Source: Canicola haemoglobinophilus (GTDB lineage: Bacteria > Pseudomonadota > Gammaproteobacteria > Enterobacterales > Pasteurellaceae). Taken from it: a stretch of 64,000 nt of DNA. Below, one piece after another: positions 61,405-64,000 of the stretch (positions within the stretch are counted from its first letter, which is position 1; every line of letters starts with the position of its first letter). The notes under the pieces were generated by a model that was not told the origin of the DNA, searched no databases, and was given only the letters and a program-made list of their open reading frames with translations. Position numbers and translations under genes: made by a program. The stretch spans positions 58,328 through 122,327 of the forward strand of contig NZ_MUXZ01000017.1 of NCBI RefSeq assembly GCF_002015075.1, written 5' to 3'.

Positions 61405-62328
61405 ATGAATAAAGTCTGGGTATTAGGCGATGCGGTGGTGGATTTAATCCCCGATGGCGATAATCACTATTTACGTTGTGCAGGTGGTGCGCCTGCAAAT
61501 GTTGCCGTTGGCGTGGCTCGTTTAGGGGGTAAAACGGGATTTATCGGGCGAGTTGGGCAAGATCCGCTAGGTAAATTTATGCAAGAAACCTTACAAGCAG
61601 AACAAGTGGGCGTGGAACACTTAATTTTAGATCCCACTCAACGAACTTCTACGGTGATCGTTGGGTTAGATAATGGCGAGCGTAGTTTCACTTTTATGGT
61701 AAACCCAAGTGCGGATCAATTTTTAGAAATTTCTGATCTGCCAACTTTTCAACAAGGCGAATGGCTACATTGTTGCTCCATTGCTCTTATCAACGATCCT
61801 TCTCGCTCTGCCACTTTTGAAGCAATTAAACGCATCAAACAAGCGGGTGGTTTTTTCTCTTTTGATCCAAATTTGCGTGAGTCGCTCTGGCAAAGCCAAG
61901 CTGAAATGAAAGCGGTGGTCAATCAAGTGGTGGCAATGGCTGATGTGCTTAAATTTTCGGAAGAAGAACTCCAACTTTTAACAGATACCACAGATTTAAC
62001 ACAAGCTACCAAAGCGATTACAACTCAGTATCCGACCAAACTTATCATTATTACCCTTGGGAAAGATGGGGCGATTTACCACTTAAATGGCAATAGCAAA
62101 CTTGTTGCAGGAAAAGCCTTGAAGCCCGTTGATACCACTGGTGCAGGCGATGCCTTTGTAAGTGGTTTACTTGCAGGTTTATCACAACAAACCGATTGGC
62201 AAAATGAGCAACATTTAGTGGAAATTATCCGCCAAGCCAATGGATCAGGAGCGTTAGCTACAACAGCAAAAGGGGCAATGTCTGCCTTGCCAAATAAAGC
62301 ACAGCTTGATGCCTTTTTAAATTCGTAG
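61405..62328 (+). CDS. scrK: Fructokinase (PfkB family)
   Basis: 307 residues. Ribokinase-family motifs 'RCAGGAPANVAVGVARLGGKTGFIGRVGQDPLG' and 'KPVDTTGAGDAFVSGLL' (catalytic Asp in GAGD). Phosphorylates fructose released from sucrose-6-phosphate. 19 bp upstream of scrB. Confidence 0.94.
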   Translation: MNKVWVLGDAVVDLIPDGDNHYLRCAGGAPANVAVGVARLGGKTGFIGRVGQDPLGKFMQETLQAEQVGVEHLILDPTQRTSTVIVGLDNGERSFTFMVNPSADQFLEISDLPTFQQGEWLHCCSIALINDPSRSATFEAIKRIKQAGGFFSFDPNLRESLWQSQAEMKAVVNQVVAMADVLKFSEEELQLLTDTTDLTQATKAITTQYPTKLIIITLGKDGAIYHLNGNSKLVAGKALKPVDTTGAGDAFVSGLLAGLSQQTDWQNEQHLVEIIRQANGSGALATTAKGAMSALPNKAQLDAFLNS

Positions 62329-62347
62329 CCTGAAATGGGGGAACATT

Positions 62348-63769
62348 ATGCACATTTTTAATCAAGGAAAATATAAAAGTTTACACGCCCAACAAGCAGG
62401 CGAATTAGCGGAAATTCGCAGTGTTGTCGAGCAAGATAAAGGCTTTCGCCCAAGTTACCATATCGCTCCGCCCACAGGCTTACTCAATGATCCAAACGGG
62501 TTAATTTTTGATGGCGAGAAATACCATATTTTCTATCAATGGTTCCCCTATGATGCAATTCATGGAATGAAACATTGGAAACATTTGATAACCAAAGATT
62601 TTCGCCACTTTTCCGAAGGCGATATGCTCATTCCCGATGAAATATTTGAATCTCACGGCTGTTATTCAGGCGGTGCAATTTTATGGCAGGATAAAATTGT
62701 CGCCTTTTATACAGGCAACACTCGCCGAGCCAGTGATAATCAACGTGTTCCCCATCAAAATATTGCCATTTTCGATAAATCAGGCAAGTTGCTCGAAAAA
62801 CGTTGCTTGCTCAATGCTGTGCCACAAGGCTATACGGAACACGTTCGAGATCCTAAGCCTTATATCACGCCAGAAGGCAAAATCCGCTTTGTGCTTGGGG
62901 CTCAACGAGAAGATTTATCTGGCACAGCCCTCCTCTATGAAATGGATAATTTGCAAGATACACCACGCTTATTATCCGAATTGAGCCTTCCTCATTTCGA
63001 CAATCAAAACGTCTTTATGTGGGAATGTCCTGATCTTTTTCAGTTAGCAGGGAAAGATGTTTTCATTTGGTCGCCACAAGGCAAGCAACGTGAAGCAACC
63101 CAATTCCAAAATAATTTCCACGCAGTTTATGCCATTGGAACGCTGGCGAATAACCAATTCAACAGCGAGCATATTGAAGAATTAGATTACGGCTTTGATT
63201 TTTATGCTCCGCAAACCGTTCATAACAGCAACGGGGTTTTACTTGGCTGGATTGGCTTACCAGATTTAACCTACCCAACCGACCAATACAAATGGCATTC
63301 AATGCTGACCTTGCCTCGTCAATTAAGGGTGAAAAATGGCAAAATCTACCAGCGTCCTTTGTTAAACATTGAAGCTCAAAACAAGCGGTCAATTCTTGTA
63401 GAAAATTCGCAAATTATTGATGGTTTAGATACTACCTATTTGCAAATTTCTGTTGAAAACCAACCGCTCTTATTACAATTTTTCAGTAATGAACAAGGGC
63501 AAAAACTCAATCTGAATTATCAAGATGGAATGTTGAGCCTAGACCGTTCTCAAACAGAACAGACCGAACTAATGAAACAATTCGGCGATATTCGCCATTG
63601 CCCAGTGGAAAAATTAGAGAAGTTAGAGATTTTCTTTGATCGTTCAGTGATGGAGATTTTTATCAACGACGGCGAGAAGGTAATGACTTCGAGATTTTTT
63701 ATTGCAAATCGCCAAAATGTGCTAGAAGCATCTCGCTCGATTGAGATTGAGATTATAAAACTGATGTAG
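62348..63769 (+). CDS. scrB: Sucrose-6-phosphate hydrolase (GH32)
   Basis: 473 residues. GH32 catalytic triad motifs: nucleophile in 'GLLNDPNGLIF', 'HVRDPKPY' (transition-state Asp), and acid/base Glu in 'FMWECPDLFQL'; C-terminal beta-sandwich domain. Splits sucrose-6-phosphate into glucose-6-phosphate and fructose. The gene contains an ACAAGCGGT motif near 63383, the uptake-signal type of the Actinobacillus branch. Confidence 0.95.
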   Translation: MHIFNQGKYKSLHAQQAGELAEIRSVVEQDKGFRPSYHIAPPTGLLNDPNGLIFDGEKYHIFYQWFPYDAIHGMKHWKHLITKDFRHFSEGDMLIPDEIFESHGCYSGGAILWQDKIVAFYTGNTRRASDNQRVPHQNIAIFDKSGKLLEKRCLLNAVPQGYTEHVRDPKPYITPEGKIRFVLGAQREDLSGTALLYEMDNLQDTPRLLSELSLPHFDNQNVFMWECPDLFQLAGKDVFIWSPQGKQREATQFQNNFHAVYAIGTLANNQFNSEHIEELDYGFDFYAPQTVHNSNGVLLGWIGLPDLTYPTDQYKWHSMLTLPRQLRVKNGKIYQRPLLNIEAQNKRSILVENSQIIDGLDTTYLQISVENQPLLLQFFSNEQGQKLNLNYQDGMLSLDRSQTEQTELMKQFGDIRHCPVEKLEKLEIFFDRSVMEIFINDGEKVMTSRFFIANRQNVLEASRSIEIEIIKLM

Positions 63770-63854
63770 CCGGATAAAAATTGTAAATAGAAAGTGATTA
63801 AATTGGTGGCGATTTTCCATGTGTTCTAACGGGCATTTCATTGGATAATCCCAG

Positions 63855-63955
63855 GTGTAATGGACAAAATAGTTGCTGATCAACCCATTACACGTTCATG
63901 TGGACAAAATAGTTGCTAATAATATTTTTCTCAAGTTATTAGCAACTTTTTTTAT
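63855..63955 (+). repeat. Short repeats and terminator after scrB
   Basis: TGGACAAAATAGTTGCT occurs twice, at 63861 and 63901 (40-bp period). GTGTAATGG (63855-63863) is inverted as CCATTACAC (63885-63893). A perfect 12-bp hairpin AGTTGCTAATAA/TTATTAGCAACT (63911-63947) followed by Ts makes a terminator. The arrangement looks like insertion-sequence ends but I cannot name one. The rest of 63770-64000 shows nothing else. Confidence 0.6.
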
Positions 63956-64000
63956 TTAAAAAATCCTTAATAAACATAACCTTACGTCTTTTAGTTAATC

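Overview
The window looks like chromosomal DNA from a Haemophilus-type member of the Pasteurellaceae. It is AT-rich and carries many copies of the Haemophilus uptake signal (AAGTGCGGT or its complement). Gene blocks match, from memory, the H. influenzae order: torYZ; nqrABCDEF-apbE-nqrM-mnmA; cyaY-lptM-lysA; gyrB; glpX-zapB-mioC; and mnmG-rsmG-atpIBEFHAGDC across a clear oriC. Two loci are not typical of H. influenzae: an intact nadV (nicotinamide salvage, predicting V-factor independence) and a sucrose operon scrA-scrK-scrB. I do not fix the species; H. haemolyticus, H. parainfluenzae and related taxa remain open.

Layout: 1-7.2 kb is accessory metabolism: the end of an SSS symporter, a Cys-type sulfatase, an XRE regulator and a small unknown gene, then a Crp-like regulator, the radical-SAM sulfatase-activating enzyme, a hexose-phosphate mutarotase-like protein and a class 1A dihydroorotate dehydrogenase. 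7.2-11.2 kb is the TorZ/TorY reductase pair with an FNR-type promoter. 11.3-14.35 kb is an island next to mnmA: a copy of the mnmA 3' end, a dispersed repeat, a DarT/NADAR ADP-ribosylation toxin-antitoxin pair with a broken toxin, an XRE regulator and a deleted IS3-family element. 14.4-25.1 kb holds mnmA, an inserted secreted protein, a HEPN/MNT toxin-antitoxin pair, nqrM, apbE, msrAB and the Na+-NQR operon. 25.4-35.5 kb holds bolA, a YajG-like lipoprotein gene, nadV, a decayed autotransporter, recQ, cyaY, lptM, lysA, a TerB-like gene and an NSS symporter with its small subunit. 35.5-44.5 kb holds a heterodimeric ABC exporter, a Fur-controlled haem/haemoglobin-type TonB receptor and an insert (broken OPA transporter plus IMPase-like phosphatase) flanked by a copy of the gyrB 3' end and terminator. 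44.8-59.3 kb is the replication-origin region and ATP synthase operon. 59.3-64 kb is yggL and the sucrose operon.

The most distinctive signals are at insertion junctions. Cargo genes lie beside core genes (mnmA twice, gyrB once), and each insert is bordered by a diverged duplicate of the core gene's end. The mnmA 3' insert encodes a DarT-like toxin whose frame is interrupted by one TAA just before the predicted catalytic Glu motif. The downstream part stays open and encodes 17 hexapeptide repeats (an 18-bp tandem array) and a C-terminal membrane anchor. The neighbouring gene resembles the NADAR antitoxins that accompany DarT1 toxins.

All family calls come from reading motifs and recalled family features. 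No database search was run.
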